Below are positions 22,609-34,179 of a stretch of 64,000 bases of DNA, piece after piece. The DNA lies in NCBI GenBank assembly GCA_007922195.1, contig ML681994.1, positions 51,950,565 through 52,014,564 of the forward strand. Direction: 5' to 3'. Position 1 is the stretch's first letter. Every line of letters starts with the position of its first letter. The stretch comes from Podocnemis expansa (Eukaryota > Chordata > Testudines > Podocnemididae). The position numbers were made by a program, and so were the translations under genes. The notes beneath the pieces were generated by a model that saw only the letters and a program-made list of their open reading frames with translations, was not told the DNA's origin and made no database searches.

Positions 22609-22904
22609 CAGTGTTTCTCAACTTTCCCCAGTCACAGCCTGCAGTCAAGGGAATCTGTGATTCCCCTCATATTTACCATAAAATAGTAAAACATATAGCA
22701 ATGATAAGTCTGTATACTACAACGATTTCTACTACAACTACAACATTTGACCTCACAAATTTTGAAGGTTTGAACACCCCAAAGTTACTCTGGACATTCC
22801 TGTTCTCCTTACTTTAAAATTATAGCAATTTCAACACCTCATGACTATTCAGTTGCTTTCTGTGGATCCCCTAGGGGTCATGACCCACCAGTTAAGAAGC
22901 ACTA
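22609..22904. mobile_element. hAT-type MITE
   Basis: Terminal CAGTGTTTCTCAACTTT is matched by inverted GTTAAGAAGCACTA. Next to it lies CTAGGGGTCATGACCCACC, facing CCCAGTCACAGCCTGCAG. The target octamers CTGCAAGC and CTATAGGG match at only 4 of 8 positions, so it is old. Confidence 0.68.
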
Positions 22905-22965
22905 CTATAGGGAACAAAGCTCACTGCTGTTTTTAGCAAAGAAAGGCCATTCTGTAAGTTCACCC

Positions 22966-23110
22966 ATCTTCGAAGCATCTGATGAAGTGGGATTTTCTCC
23001 CATGAAAGCTCGTGCGAAAAATAAATCTGTTAGTCTTTAAGTGCCACATGACTCCTTGTGGGTTTTTTTTTTCTTCCTGGACTAGACTAACATGGCTATC
23101 CCTTTGGAAA
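22966..23110. mobile_element. Foldback element copy 3 (right arm only)
   Basis: CTTCGAAGCATCTGATGAAG, GGGATTTTCTCCCATGAAAG, GTTAGTCTTTAAGTGCCACA and GACTAACATGGCTATCCC occur in order, ending near TTTGGAA. Confidence 0.85.
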
Positions 23111-23862
23111 TTATGTATACAGATGTCTTGCTGGGCTGTAATGACCTAATCCCGTTGACTTCAATGGGCTTTATATCATGCCTCATAGGATGCAAGATGT
23201 GATTCAACCCAGTTCCCTGTGTTCAAGAGAGTCCCATGTAAGCCACTATTCACCAGAAATGTCTCCAGCTCTAGTGACCCACATCTTCTGTATCATCAAC
23301 TGACTGAAGTGTTGTTGGGGGTGGTGTGGTGGAAGGTGCTGTTTTCTAGGTAGCTGTGCCTTGGCCTAGATCATTGTCAGCTTTGAGAATGAGAACTGGA
23401 ACCTTGGAATGGACCTGAGATTGGATGCACAACAATCCTCATGTGAAGGGGACTGCTCTCTGCCCCACCACCCAGCTTTGGGGACACACTATTTATCTAG
23501 TAATTTTTAAACAACCACTACAGTTTTGCAGCAGCACTGGAGACACTGACAGATCTAATGTGTCACAGCAGTACCAAGGTGCCTTGTGTATCAGGCAGGT
23601 CAAGGGATTCTCTTCTCTGACTAAAAGATCATTGAAGGGATAGCATCTTCCCTGAAAGGTTTTCTTCATCACCCTCCCAACACAAATATTTTGCTGTTTG
23701 CAGTTTGGTTTGGTTTTACTTCCCCTCTCCACTCATCTACATTTTGATGGGCCATTAGGTTACTTTTCCTGGAAAGTGAAAACGACTGGAGAAAGACAGA
23801 GCATGGATGTGTGACAATGGCCTGGGGTCAAAATCTGAAGGTTTGGGTTTTTTTCATCATTA

Positions 23863-23911
23863 ATTATTATTATTATTATTATTTACTACTACTACTACTA
23901 CTACTACTATC
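23863..23911. repeat. (ATT)n(ACT)n compound microsatellite
   Basis: About seven ATT units are followed by about nine ACT units. Confidence 0.9.
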
Positions 23912-25600
23912 CATTTGCCAGTCTTAGGAAATATGGATTAAGTGCCTTGACATCAAGATGAGTCCTATAGAAATCCAATTTACAATTAAGTACAAAGTTT
24001 CCTTTTTCCTCCTGTGTTTTGAACAAATTTAACAGCTTCACCAGACTTTTTAAAAACAACTCTTAGTGTTTTATCATGCTAAAAAAAAATCTTTTTTGTA
24101 CACGAGCATCATCAACTAATGTCAGTAAATTGCTATAGGACTAATATTTGCTAATTTAGTTCTGATAACAGAGCCAGTAGAACAAGCAGAGAGAACTGCT
24201 TTTATGAGCCTCCTCTAAGAAGTGTCTGTTAGCATCAGACAGCAATCACACAATGCCTGCCTGTGCACAGGTTCAGCCACCAGTTGCAGGACTGACATTT
24301 TATTTTGGCTGCTTTAGGATCCCAGTTGAACCAACCACACAAGCATGTGCTTAACAGCAAATCACATTCTTAAAACTAAGCGTGAGTGTATTTTTACTGA
24401 ATCTGAGCCTTAATCTACAGTGAAGTAGTGGATATTTTTAAAGGGGGGGAAATATTCTCATAGATACTTCAAATCCAGTGAGCTTTCTTCATCATACTTG
24501 TATAGTTAGTCACATTCTCAGCTGAAAAGACGCTCATTGGGCAGAGTCTCAGCACTATTTTGTTTGAGATCTAATTTACTATAATTTGGCCCACTGACTT
24601 GATTCATATTTTTAAGTATAGGATGGAAATTTAATAGTCTTATTTTTGCATAATTGTTACAGTGATTAATTTATGTTTATGTTTACAGGTTTTAACTAGA
24701 TGGAAGTCTATATGCAGCAGCTTTCTGCCCACTGCCTCCCAGGTCACTTCTGTAAACAAATCTTTGAATCTCAAATGAGTTTTTAAATCTGGTCAATAAA
24801 TCTTACAGAAATAATGCTTTGATGTTGTACTTTCCATTTAAAACAGACAACCTAAACCAACAACCTTGGGAAAACTACAGATGAACCTTTATCACTGTGT
24901 TTGTTTGTGAGGTAATTTCATAAGTTCTATGTGTGCAAGTGTGATGAATTCCAAAATTTGAGTGTGCCTTTGAAAGAGAAAGAGCAACTGAGTAGGTCAT
25001 ACAGAGAGAGAATGAGGTAGCTACAGTGAAACTACGAGCACACAACCAAATCAACAAAAGGAAGTAAACAGAGATAACTGCACTGTTTCAATCTCATGTT
25101 CATTATTCAGCTGGGACAATCCCCAAAAGAGTTGCGCAGATAATGAAACATGCTATATGAATACCAAGGGGACTGCTCATTGTGCTATTGAAAAGACCAC
25201 TTTCAGCAGAATTCTTAGCTGTCACACACAACAGTGGACTGAAACATTACTAAGACTTGCTTACAGCTACCAATATTTTATTAGAATTAAGGTTTAAAAC
25301 AACTAACTGGAAACTGTGTGTTTTCAAAGACCTGATATACTCAGCAGGAACGTGTTCATAGCAAGGTCCGAAGTTAGAACAAGACATAACACTGATCTAC
25401 TAGAGGTTGGGTGAAACCTAATTAAAGCTGGTAGGTATAACAGCTTCTCTTCACTCAGGATAAGTGTCAAAAACAGTTAAATTCCCTTTGGAATAGACAG
25501 CTGAAACAATAGAGTCACTGCCCAAAACACATGCCATATGCAGGGTCAGTCAAGAGCTGAAGTCTGTGGGTGGATGAGTTTTTTAGCATGCTGCTGGCTA
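23912..25600. other. Intron stretch, nothing recognised
   Basis: No repeat family, RNA gene or exon was recognised. Base composition is ordinary. Confidence 0.5.
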
Positions 25601-25705
25601 TTGTTTTGCTCGAGAGGGAGAGGGAGAGAGACAGACTGTACTGCACTCTTGTATTTTGTGTACTATCACTTGTGAATGACAGTAGCAGAAGTGCAGTAAA
25701 GCGTG

Positions 25706-25708
<3 letters not shown>

Positions 25709-25755
<47 letters not shown>

Positions 25756-25765
25756 NNNNNNNNNN

Positions 25766-25822
<57 letters not shown>

Positions 25823-25829
25823 TGAGAGT

Positions 25830-25860
<31 letters not shown>
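25709..25860. repeat. (TG)n-(GA)n compound microsatellite
   Basis: TG dinucleotides run from about 25709 to 25812, broken by the 10-N gap. They continue into GAGAGAGTGAGAGTGAGA and a GA run to 25860. Frames rich in His-Thr or Cys-Val here are translation artefacts of the repeat. Confidence 0.97.
25756..25765. other. Assembly gap (10 N)
   Basis: There are ten N bases inside the TG array. The true array length is therefore unknown. Confidence 0.99.
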
Positions 25861-25861
<1 letters not shown>

Positions 25862-26258
25862 TGCAGCGGTGCAGACAAAGCCAGGGACATGACAAAAGCA
25901 GACAGAGAATACAAAAAGCAAGCACCAGTGACAGCTGGAAAAGCATTTCTAATGCAACCCTGATACAGTTGAAAGTGTGTGCTTTTTAGGCATGGAGGTA
26001 GCTTAAAAAAAAAAAAAGGCTTGGAATACTGAGCAAGGCAACTGCCCCCAGTGGTTTCATTCATATTGTGTTGAGGGTAGCAGGATGGGGTGCTTTCTTT
26101 ATAAACAAACAGGAATGCATCAAAGCAATATCTGACTCCATCACCAGTTTCTCCTCTGAACCAGTACAACCCGCAAGATCCCAAATACCAGTTAACAACT
26201 CGGCTCAAAAGGGGGTAATAAGATAGTACAACATGCTACAACACCACTACGCACACAT

Positions 26259-26448
26259 GGGGTATGTCTACACTTCGGCTAGATGCCACGGCTGAGCTGT
26301 GCCAGCTGTTTGGGCTCACAAAGCTCAGGTTAAGGACTATTTAAATCAACCTACACCCGAACCTCAACATTGCAGTTAAACAGTCTCTTAGCTCATGTCA
26401 GCCTGCATGGACAAGTCACAAGTTTTTAATTACATTGTAGATATACCC
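26259..26448. mobile_element. Harbinger-like MITE, different subfamily
   Basis: GGGTATGTCTACACTTCGG at one end and TGTAGATATACCC at the other are inverted. The inside reads TTTGGGCTCACAAAGCTC and CTTAGCTCATGTCAGCC. It has no open frame. Confidence 0.75.
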
Positions 26449-26904
26449 AATAGTTTCAAATAAAATAAAGATCATGAATTTCTCCTACAAACATTTTTCA
26501 ACAGTGCTTAAAAATAAATCTGGCTAATACTTAGCTGGTGTAATTCAGGGTAGCTCCATTAACCACAGTGGCACTACACCAATTTATACCAGCCTAGGAT
26601 CTCTCCCATCATGCTGAAGTAGCTCAGGAACAGAAAATACTCCTGTGTGTAGATAAGATTTTTGTCATGGCAAAAATTAAGTAAAACTCACAGAACAGAC
26701 ATGCTAAAAAGTATACAAAATCAGGGAATGGTCATGGAGAAGGGAACTAAGCCAAAGCCTGAGTGGGCCAGGGGGTAAAAGAGTACAATGTCAGGATAGT
26801 GGGAGGGCTGAAGTCTGAATGGAAGGAGCTGGCAAATAAAGAGATTATATGACACAAACTAAACACCTAAGGAAAGCAAAGGATAAGTGTGGAACAATTC
26901 TAAA

Positions 26905-27130
26905 TAAACTTGGAGTTCTGCAGCACTTTTAAAGACTAATGAATTTATTTATCTCATGAGCTTTCATGGGAGAAAATCCCACTTCAGACGCTTTGACATT
27001 CTTCAAAGCCTCCGATGAAATGGGATTTTTCTCCCATGAAAGTTCATACGATAAATTCGTTAGTCTTTAAAAGTGCCATAGGACTCCTTGTTTGTTTTGC
27101 TGAACTAGATCAACACAGCTACCCATTTGG
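26905..27130. mobile_element. Foldback element copy 4 (both arms, short centre)
   Basis: CACTTTTAAAGACTAATGAA and GAGCTTTCATGGGAGAAAAT form the left arm. CCTCCGATGAAATGGGATTT, GTTAGTCTTTAAAAGTGCC and CTTGTTTGTTTTGCTGAAC form the inverted right arm. Confidence 0.85.
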
Positions 27131-29518
27131 AGTTTGTCAACATGCAATTCTCTAAATAAAACTATTTACTTTGTGCATAGCTTTTCACTGAGTAGCTCTG
27201 GGAAAGAATCTCAAAAAAAAGTAATGACTACCCCTCTGGAAGTTATATATTAGGCAAGTTAAATGAGAACTTGGCAGTAAATTATTTACAAGTTGTAGTC
27301 ATGATGGGACCTGACAGCATAAGGTGCTGAACGCTTTCTGTAAAGTTCTGAGTGCACTTAAAATCCCACTGAGTTCAATGGGAGTTGAGGGAGCTCAGCA
27401 ATTTATAAGAGGTGCTTCGCACAGTGTTCAATCAGACCCACAATACATGTGCAAAGCTGAATTCAGCCCTTAGGGGAGAAAAATGTGTGCATGGGAAATT
27501 TTGTGCTCTGTCAGTGGTATAAAAATCCATAGTAGAAACAGAGTTACATCTGTGAGTATAGCAACAATATTAATGGGTCAAAGGGGACAAGTTCCTTGAG
27601 GCTAAAAACATGTCAGAGTAAAAAGACACGCAGATTGGCCTAGAAAAGTGAAATCCATACACCATGAAATTGGGAAACAAGAAATCAAACTTCCACACAG
27701 GCTTCTACAAAAATCCATCAGAAGGGGGAAAATACCCTCTTCTAAATTAACAGTGTGCAACAGTGGACAAATATATAAAATGCTATATTTAGAATGATCA
27801 AAAAATCTCCAAAAACTACAGAAAAGAATGAAAATAATAAAAATAGCATGTGCTCAAAGTCATACACAAAATTTATGCATATTAAAACGCTAAAATCATG
27901 ATCATTCTAAGCACTTCAATCAGAGAAAGTGAACTGGCAGAGGCTGGTCTCTTTCTATAATTTCTCCATTTCACTGCTGAGAAGAGAAAAGACGAGACGA
28001 AACGAGAAGAGAAGAGAGCCCCATTAAGGCTCTAACATTATAAATACAAGGAGAAAGAAGAAGGTCTGAATCAATTAGAGCACGATTCATATCTCAGGAA
28101 TCCCTTCTGAAAAAGATCAAGGACTCAACCAAGGATCAAAGTGATTAACTGACTAACCAGCAGCCAACAGAGATGCAGATGAGAGGCAGCAGATTATCCA
28201 TAACAAGAAATTTAAACTGGCAAACAGCAGCTTTCCACTGCTAAAGAGGAGAGGGACAAAGAAATCCAAGCACCCTCACATATACAAACTCTGACAAAGA
28301 TGAAAAGCAAGCCTCTGAGACATCCTGACTGTTAATCTACACACCATATTAATATAATAAATGTGAACTGTTTAATTTAAAATGAAAATACTATATGCTT
28401 CCTATTTAACTGCAGGGTTATTAATCAAATCCCTTCCAGTATATGAAATGCTCAGCTGTTTATGATTGCGGAAATTACTTTGTGCACATTTTGCTATTTA
28501 AAATTACATCCCCGGACTTAAAAGTTCCCTACCCTGAGACACATTTCCTATTAGAAAAAAATTTAGTTATTCGGTGATATATTCTGCATATCTTGAGGGG
28601 AAAACTGGAACCAGAATCACCAACACATTTTGATCAAATGTGGCGCAACACAGCAAAGCATAAGGTCTTGTGGTGCACATTTGGACAGCTAGCCAGACAA
28701 CTGACAGAAAGGATATCTATTATGGATCACCAATAGATTTTGCACAAGAGAAAGAAGTAAACCATGCACTGAGATATTTCTCTATTCACACTGACTTCCC
28801 AGTCTGCTTCTCATACACATTATTGTTTATGTACATGATGTCAGTACCTAGAGGCAAAAGAGAAGATTTGTGTCCATTGGGTTAAAAAGCACATTGCACT
28901 AATTGAAACAGTCCCTTCTCCAAAAGTTGACAAGATACAATAAGAGTACAACAAATAATGGGGAAATGAAGGTAAGAGATCCCCCTAATCATGGCATTTG
29001 CAAACTCTGTCCTGCAACAAACATGGCACTTCATACCACCAGCAACACTGCAAGTGTGCTGAAGGATACACACTGAAAGGTGAAATAATCAAGCAGGCAG
29101 CAAACAAGTGTTGCATCAGTTTGCCGAAGCAGGCGCTTCAATTCCCAGTGCAACACACTGTAGACTTCACAGAAGTATTCTTTCACTGACACTGGAGCAG
29201 ACTGAATTTGTCTGAACAGCCCTTCCCCTTTCTAAACTGATAGAAAAAGACCAAAGCTATTCCCTTACTTAGCATCACACTAACATTCTCTGCTGTTTGC
29301 ACTGTCAGTGTGACAGCTTTATAAGTCTTTCTTATTAGCATTTTCTTATAGTCTGAGATTACACTCTCTCTCCTGAGACATGCCCAAACTGCATATTACA
29401 GGACAAACTTTTAGAAGGACATGCACAATTTGCACTCACACCATTTCTGTGCCCACAGAATGAGCTGTGGATATAATCTGAAGATTAACTTCTTTAGCCA
29501 CTCATAATCTGAAACAAG
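27131..29518. other. Intron stretch, nothing recognised beyond short repeats
   Basis: Positions 27330-27450 contain CACTGAGTTCAATGGGAGTTG, a motif common in reptile and bird repeats. Positions 27980-28016 are purine-rich (GAGAAGAGAAAAGACGAGAC). No exon was recognised. Confidence 0.5.
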
Positions 29519-29520
29519 TA

Positions 29521-30288
29521 CAGTGGGGACCTGTTAACATGCGGGCGTCGGGGGACAAGCCCCGGAGACCACGCGTTAAGCGGACCACGCGTAAATGGGA
29601 CCAATGTTCCCCCTAAGCTCTGCGCATGCGCGCGCAGCAAAAAGCACTAAGGCACACAAATCAGTGCAGAGCCGGCACCCAGGGACCCTAGCCAGCCTGA
29701 AGACACAGTCTTCAGGCTGGCAGGGAGCAGCGGAGATCCAGATGCGTCCCCAGCTGCGGGGGCCATCTGGATCTGCTCCCTCTCCCCCCCCCCCCGCGGC
29801 TTGCCAGTGCGGCGGAAGCTCCCACTTGTCCCGCAGCAGCTGGGGACAGATCCAGATTCCCCCGGCCTGCCAGCAATGATGCAAAGCTTCTGCCACCACT
29901 GGCAGGCTGCAGGGATCCAGATCCGTCCCCATCTGCCGCCAGACAAGCGAAGGAGCTTCCGCTGCACCAGAAGCTGGGGGGGGGCAGGAACGGATCTGGA
30001 TGGCCCTCGTGGTGGAAGCCTCCCAGCTCATCCAGAAGCAGCTGGGGGGACATCCTGATCCCCGCTGCTCCCTGCCAGCCCGAAGACTGTGTCCAAGGCT
30101 CATGAAAAGAAAAAGGCAGCACTACTAAGGCTCACTCCACATGTTTCCTGCCCCAGCCAACTTCCGCTTGTAGGCAGCGCACATCACTGAGTCCCGTGCG
30201 TTAACTTGCTGGCTTTGGGGGACATGACCAGAGCATGCGCTAACCAGGTCCATGCGCTAACCGGTCGCTTGTTAATGGGTCCCCACTG
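29521..30288. mobile_element. Tc/mariner-type (pogo-like) element with GC-rich hairpin
   Basis: CAGTGGGGACCTGTTAACA and TTAATGGGTCCCCACTG are inverted termini, each flanked by TA, as expected for Tc/mariner elements. The interior at about 29590-30094 is CpG- and GC-rich. It has inverted arms at 29701-29757 and 30039-30094 (GTCTTCAGGCTGGCAGGGAG against CTCCCTGCCAGCCCGAAGAC). The open frames at 29576-30122 on both strands derive from this composition and have no transposase motif. Confidence 0.78.
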
Positions 30289-30328
30289 TACTGGCCATTT
30301 TTACCCAGGAAACAAGAACAGTCTCTTT

Positions 30329-30699
30329 GGCTATGTCTACACTAGCAAATTACTTCGAATTAAGCTTTAATTCGAACTCATTTGCTCCCTGTCTATGCTA
30401 GCCTTTGGCTAGTTCAAACTAAAAATATTAGTTCAAACTAACTTAGTTAAGCTGGCTAGTCTGAACTAGCTGCTTAGTTTGAGCTTATTTTGAAATTTAG
30501 TTTGAACTAGCACAATGTAGTCATGCTAGTTCAAACTAAATAAATTTGTACTAGTGGTTAGTTCAAACTAGCTGTGTTTTTTTAGTTCAAACTAACTTTC
30601 AGTTTGAACTAGCCACACTTTTTTAGAACTAACTTCAAACTACTTACTGTAGTTTGGACTAAACAAGTCCCAATCAAGCTTTTAGGTGCAGACACAGAC
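30329..30699. mobile_element. Harbinger-like MITE (palindrome-rich family, copy 2)
   Basis: GGCTATGTCTACACTAGCAA at the left and GTGCAGACACAGAC at the right end, with flanks TTT and TTA. At least ten AGTTCAAACT or AGTTTGAACT units in both orientations fill the interior. Confidence 0.82.
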
Positions 30700-31145
30700 T
30701 TAGATGAATAAAGATTAACACAAACAAAAGGCCAAAGAGACTGGAAGGGGTATAAACTCTTCATTGTTCAGGACACAAGTCAATCTCAAAATGAAGATGC
30801 TGACAAGAACTTTCCCTTTGAACAGACTACTCGAAAACTGATCACTGTAGGTTTTGTTGCTCCTTTCTCTGAAGCATCTGGTATCATTGATGCTGACAGG
30901 ATATTAGAGTGGATGGGAAACTGAACTCTGTTCTGGTGATTTGGCAGAGCAAATCAGTGGGAAACAGGAGGACTGGCTTTGGAAAATATAACCCTGAGAG
31001 TAAAAAAATGCCATTTGTATCACACGGACATGGGGAAAATTATAAAAGACGGTGGCACAGCTGGAAGCAACTAATCAGAGACAGTCAAAATTAATAATCA
31101 GTTGAGAGCCATCAGATCAGGCTATTGAAGCAAAGGAAGTTGTTA

Positions 31146-31200
31146 TCATAGAATCATAGGGTTGGAAAGGACCACATGAGGTCATCAGAAGGGCTAAAAC
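31146..31200 (-). mobile_element. CR1 LINE 3' tip, antisense
   Basis: ATCATAGAATCATAGGGTTG, followed by GAAAGGACCACATGAGGTC, is the complement of the CR1 3' end. Similarity stops soon after. Confidence 0.75.
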
Positions 31201-31547
31201 CCCATTTGTGTATATTATTGCCCTAAAACTTGCCATTCTGCTACTGTCACTTCCCGGGTCTCCCAAGCACCATGTTGCCACTTCCTCTAGAGAGGGCTTA
31301 GAACTGTTTTCCAATCAGGATGCTCAAAATTACAGTCTACTGCTAGGTAGGTCCTAGAGAGAGAGATGAAAAGCCAGGAAGGCCACCTAAGAAATCTCAA
31401 GAGACACACTGCTGCTGGATTCCTTTGGAAGTCTCCATGCTGACCATTTCTTAAATAAAAGATTAAAACTGAAAGTGTAGTAGTTAAAAGGCCAGTCACG
31501 TCCATCGTCACTCTCCTTAAAAGATTATGCCAAACAGGGAGTTGCAG

Positions 31548-32300
31548 TGTAACCTTCAAGGGAGGGCTAGAATACATTCAACAGCCCCTCTCCAGTGCCT
31601 ACCAGAGATAAACCCCTGTAGAAAGCAGCTGGAGAGCCAAGATCCAGTTAAAGGGACTCACAGCAAAGACTGCTCAGAATTACCATCCACATTAAAATAG
31701 TACTCAGAATAAACAATAAACTTTATTAACTAACTTAACAAACCTTACCCTAAGAAACCAAAATGAATTTAAAGAAAACAATAAGAAACCCCAAAGAGTC
31801 TCAAAATTCAGCTGGAGTCACCATTATCCCAATTGCAGTCTTTTGTTCACGTCCTTGAGGCTTCAGTAGAAAGTTGCAGCAATCCTCTTCTCCAGCTGCA
31901 AGAATCTTCAGGCGAATTCAGTGCAGTCCTTTCTTTCTCCCATGCAACCAGCACCATGCAGTCTGTTTACTGGTTATCCAGCTCTCAGTCCCACAAGAGA
32001 AAAAGAATACTGGGAGCAAACATCTTGCTGTCCACTCTTGGCTCAGGTCCTTTCACTCAACCACTGAGCACATGGACTCTACACCTCTCTCTGCTTGCTC
32101 CTCTCTGGGCTGGTCCTCTGAGGCTTCACTCAGGCATCTGACTCCAACAACAATAGAAACTTGTGGAGCATGCTCAAAATGCTCCCACACCCTGTAACCA
32201 GAAACTTCTGGTTTCTGGACAGCTAAATCTGCCCAGCAAGGTAACCCAGCCTTAAGGGATCCCTAAAAGAGAGTGCTCCTTTTTGGGCATATGAGTTACA
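31548..32300 (-). mobile_element. LTR of Ty3/Gypsy-type element, minus orientation
   Basis: This 753-bp block is the reverse complement of the block at 33233-33997. It is bounded on the minus strand by TGTAACTCATATGCCC and GAAGGTTACA (TG...CA). AATAAA lies on the minus strand at 31727-31722. It lies on the 3' side of the antisense Gypsy pol at 34180-36050, as a 3' LTR should. The open frames at 31833-32197 are within it and are not genes. Confidence 0.72.
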
Positions 32301-33232
32301 ACAGCATTCATCTGCAGCGTGTGTGAATGCCGACTAAGTGGAACAAGTGAAATTGCATGGAACTGGGTTTACTGCTCTGTCCATGTGCTTGAGCTGCTTG
32401 CAGTGTAACCCTCTACATTTCCTGTGTTCCAGCTACCCCATCAGTCACATGGGTCCTCTGACTCCAGTCCCACTGGTCATGGTACATCTTCCCTGTTCTA
32501 CAATCATTTTAACATAAAATGTTAATACAAACATTCTAAACAAACCACTGATACCCCAGCCCCTGCCCTGGGTCTCTTTGGTGAGAGGTGCTAGTATACA
32601 GCTGAACTGAAGGCTAACCTGTCACAAGAGTCAGCTGCTTACATAGTCTCTGAGACAGTTTAGTCTCCTCAACAGGTGACCACACCAGATGCAACCTCTA
32701 TGTCTCCCTCTCACCTGTCTCTGAATCAAGAAAACTCTCTCTCTCTGTGAAGTCTCCCTCCCTGTGTCTCTGCACGATTCTCTGTCTCTATTTCTGTGAG
32801 AATCTCTGCAGGTTCTCTCCAACTATTGTGTCCGCTGATTCATAGGCATCCTCTCTTCCTTCAGATCACTTGTTCTTCTTGCATTGTCACTTTATTATTT
32901 GGATAGCACTACCACTTTCACGGCTCCTTTAGTCCACTCCTCTGGAGTCTAATTGCTGGATTCTCAAAGCGCCTGCCTCCCAGCACTTGAATGACCTGTC
33001 ATATTCCAGTGTCTACTTTCTGTAACTGTTGGCCACCTCGTTTCAGTGGTGACTCCATTCTTTCAGTTCCAACAGGCCTCCTCTTATTTGTAGCAGGGTT
33101 TTCATCCTTGATTTGACCAGTGCCTGTGCTGGACTGTTCTGGAACCTTTAGGATACTTCTGTATGCCAAACATGCTAACAAGGGAGTTGAGTCAGAAGAA
33201 ACAGTCTTCTGTAACAATCTCTTACTTGTTTC
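32301..33232 (-). mobile_element. Probable 3' internal part of the antisense Gypsy element
   Basis: The stretch lies between the two inverted LTRs. Minus-strand frames such as 33217-32999 have no recognised domain. It is inferred as the end of pol or untranslated region of the Gypsy copy by position only. Confidence 0.4.
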
Positions 33233-33997
33233 TGTAACCCATGTGCCTAAAAAGGTGCAATCTCTTTTAGGGAGCCCTTATGGCTGGGTTATGTTGCTGG
33301 GCAGATTTTGCAACCCAGAAACCAGTACCTTCTGGTAAGAGGGTGTGGGAGCACATTGAACATGCTCCACAAGCTTTATTATTGTGTTGGAGTTCCATAC
33401 CCAGGGAGAAGCCTGAGACGAGCAGCCTGGAGAGGAGCAAACAGAGAGCTGCAGAGTACATCGGCTAAGGGACTCAGTGAAAGGAGCTGAGCAGGAGTGG
33501 ACTGCAGGATGTTTTCTCCCTGCTTTGGACTGCTTTACAGGGGAGTTGTCTGCAGTGGAACTGAGAGCTGGATGGCCAGTGACCTGACTGCATGGTGCTG
33601 GCTACACAGGAGGAAGAAAGGACTGCATGGCATCTGCCTGAAGATTCCTGCAGCTAGAGAGGATGAAGATTGCTTACGTTCAAACCTCAAGACTTAAAAG
33701 ACTGCAATTGAGATAAGGGGTGACTCCACCTGAACTTTGGGACTCTTGGGTTTCTTACTGTTTTGTTTAAATTCATCATGTTTTCTTAGAATAAGGTTTG
33801 TTTAGTTAGTTAATAAAGTTCATTGTATGTTTATGCTGAGTGGTAGTTTAATGTGGGATGGGAACTCTGAGCAGTCTTCATTGTGAGTCCTGAATAGACT
33901 GGATCCTGGCTCTCCAGCTGCTTTCTGCAGGGGTTTTCTCTGTGGGGCACTGGAGAGGGGCAGGTGAATGCATTTGAGCCCACCCTAGCAGGTTACA
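33233..33997 (+). mobile_element. Solo LTR, plus orientation
   Basis: This 765-bp block runs TGTAACCCATGTGCC to GCAGGTTACA with AATAAA at 33812-33817. The flanking pentamers GTTTC (33228-33232) and TTTTC (33998-34002) match at 4 of 5 positions, which fits a separate insertion event. It is an inverted paralogue of 31548-32300. Confidence 0.72.
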
Positions 33998-34179
33998 TTT
34001 TCACAACTAATTCCATTTTAGCATGATCATAGAATAATGGTAAGGAGGCACTGTGGTGGTCAACCCCCTCCCCCTTTGCATGCAATTCCTTGAATTGTCC
34101 CAAAGCACACAGGAGTCTGCTGTTGGTGAATACAGTGTCCAGAATGCCATCTCTCATACATCCTTGCATAGTACCTAAA

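Noticed and set aside
25515..26208. Open frames of 107-180 codons rich in His-Thr, Cys-Val or Ser-Leu
   Set aside because: They are translations of the TG/GA microsatellite across an N gap.
29576..30122. Overlapping long open frames on both strands
   Set aside because: The frames are produced by high GC content in a transposon hairpin. No domain, and both strands are open at once.
31833..32197. Two overlapping 102-107 codon frames
   Set aside because: They lie in an LTR whose inverted copy at 33233-33997 does not keep the same frames.
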